Below, one piece after another: positions 63,223 through 64,000 of a stretch of DNA of 64,000 nt. How positions within the stretch are numbered: the first letter of the stretch is position 1; the number at the start of each line of letters is the position of its first letter. The notes beneath the pieces are model-generated. The model was given only the letters and a program-made list of their open reading frames with translations, was not told the DNA's origin and ran no database searches. This DNA is from Paracyclopina nana. Lineage: Eukaryota > Arthropoda > Copepoda > Cyclopoida > Cyclopettidae. The DNA lies in the NCBI GenBank assembly GCA_019096065.1, contig JAGUCH010000001.1, positions 9,424,001 to 9,488,000 of the forward strand, read 5' to 3'. Both the position numbers and the translations under genes were made by a program.

Positions 63223-64000
63223 ACACTTATTTTCATTAATACTATGGCATAGTAAAAAACTATAACATTGCATTTTTAGAAATTCTTCGAAACCATTCCT
63301 AATGAAGAACATAAAAACTAGAGAACTGCATGGTAAGAGATCGGCGGACACAATATTACTAAGATTTTCCGTGTTCTCGAAATTCGCTAAAGGGAATCAT
63401 GAAGTGAGCAAATATTTTTAAGGCATTTAGTGAAGGGAAAAATTAACAATTTGCCCTTTAAGCAGCATTAAACCTCATTGATTGTGTTTTTAAAGCCTTA
63501 GTGAATTTGTTCATCTTACATTTAGTGAACCAAAAATTGGCTTTGAATTGAAGCTAAAGATTGTGCTTAATTGAGCCATTATCAGTTGACAGTAAAATTG
63601 TGAAGGGTTGAGGGAATTTTCGCTCAAAATTCCGCCAAGTTTTCCCTTTGCGGTTAATTGAAAAGCGTGCGATGAGTGTTCTCTCTCTTATTATGGAGTT
63701 TCTCTAATAAAAATGCATGAAGCATTCTCAATCAATTTCAAGCCAAACTCGTTATTTTGGTGCTTTTGAGAAAAATTCTGGCTAAAAATCACTCAAAATA
63801 TCTGGTTACCCTGCAAGTGCTGAGCTCTAGCTGGAGATGCGCGTGCGCGATTGACCGCAAAGTTTTACCTGCAAACGAGCTGTCTTTTTTAAGGCTAATT
63901 TCTTGATTAAATTGATAATTTTTTAGCATTCAAAAGTAGTGTTGAGACTTTTAACAATCACGAAGCTGACAAAAATGTCAATACTGTCCTGATGACTCGT
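63223..64000. other. No gene recognised
   Basis: Intergenic to the window edge. If the tRNA-like sequence heads a SINE, its body would lie at lower coordinates. Confidence 0.35.

Overview
The window looks like nuclear DNA of an arthropod, most likely a crustacean. Introns are short (about 60-75 nt) with GT-AG borders. Genes include a gustatory receptor with the TM7 motif TY(5x)QF, an atonal-family bHLH gene, a dpr-type immunoglobulin gene, DOMON/cytochrome b561 genes, an acyl-CoA oxidase and eukaryotic tRNA-Ser(GCT). A copepod is possible, but nothing here fixes the species.

Layout. 1-4.1 kb: minisatellite arrays in opposite orientation around a ubiquitin-protease-like gene fragment, then a truncated LTR retroelement (minus strand) with Gag, protease and a textbook -1 frameshift signal. 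4.2-17.7 kb: gene-poor, with several short inverted-repeat elements (MITEs) and one three-exon orphan gene. 17.7-29.6 kb: a compact minus-strand gene block (gustatory receptor, bHLH, cytochrome b561 with DOMON, DOMON-only paralog, acyl-CoA oxidase), with two plus-strand tRNA-Ser genes lying antisense to the oxidase. 31.2-61.2 kb: a dpr-like gene on the minus strand, five recognisable exons.

The main object is a 22,736-bp LTR retroelement at 33127-55862, inserted antisense in an intron of the dpr-like gene. It has 600-bp LTRs that differ at one base by eye, TG...CA ends, a 4-bp target duplication (CTTT), a primer-binding site, a 2-kb leader with repeated hairpins, a 791-aa Gag and a Pol of about 2535 aa (protease, RT, RNase H, integrase of Ty3/gypsy type). 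Downstream of pol lie about 10 kb of extra genes. These are two diverged copies of a DUF5662-like protein, a block of intron-containing genes on the opposite strand encoding small membrane proteins, a spliced sense gene of 388 aa, and a 632-aa Env-like membrane glycoprotein with its own TATA and initiator. It is organised more like a small virus genome than a simple retrotransposon.

The near-identical LTRs and long open frames indicate a recent, possibly still competent insertion. All gene models come from reading frames, splice consensus and phase matching by eye; no database search or transcript data were available.
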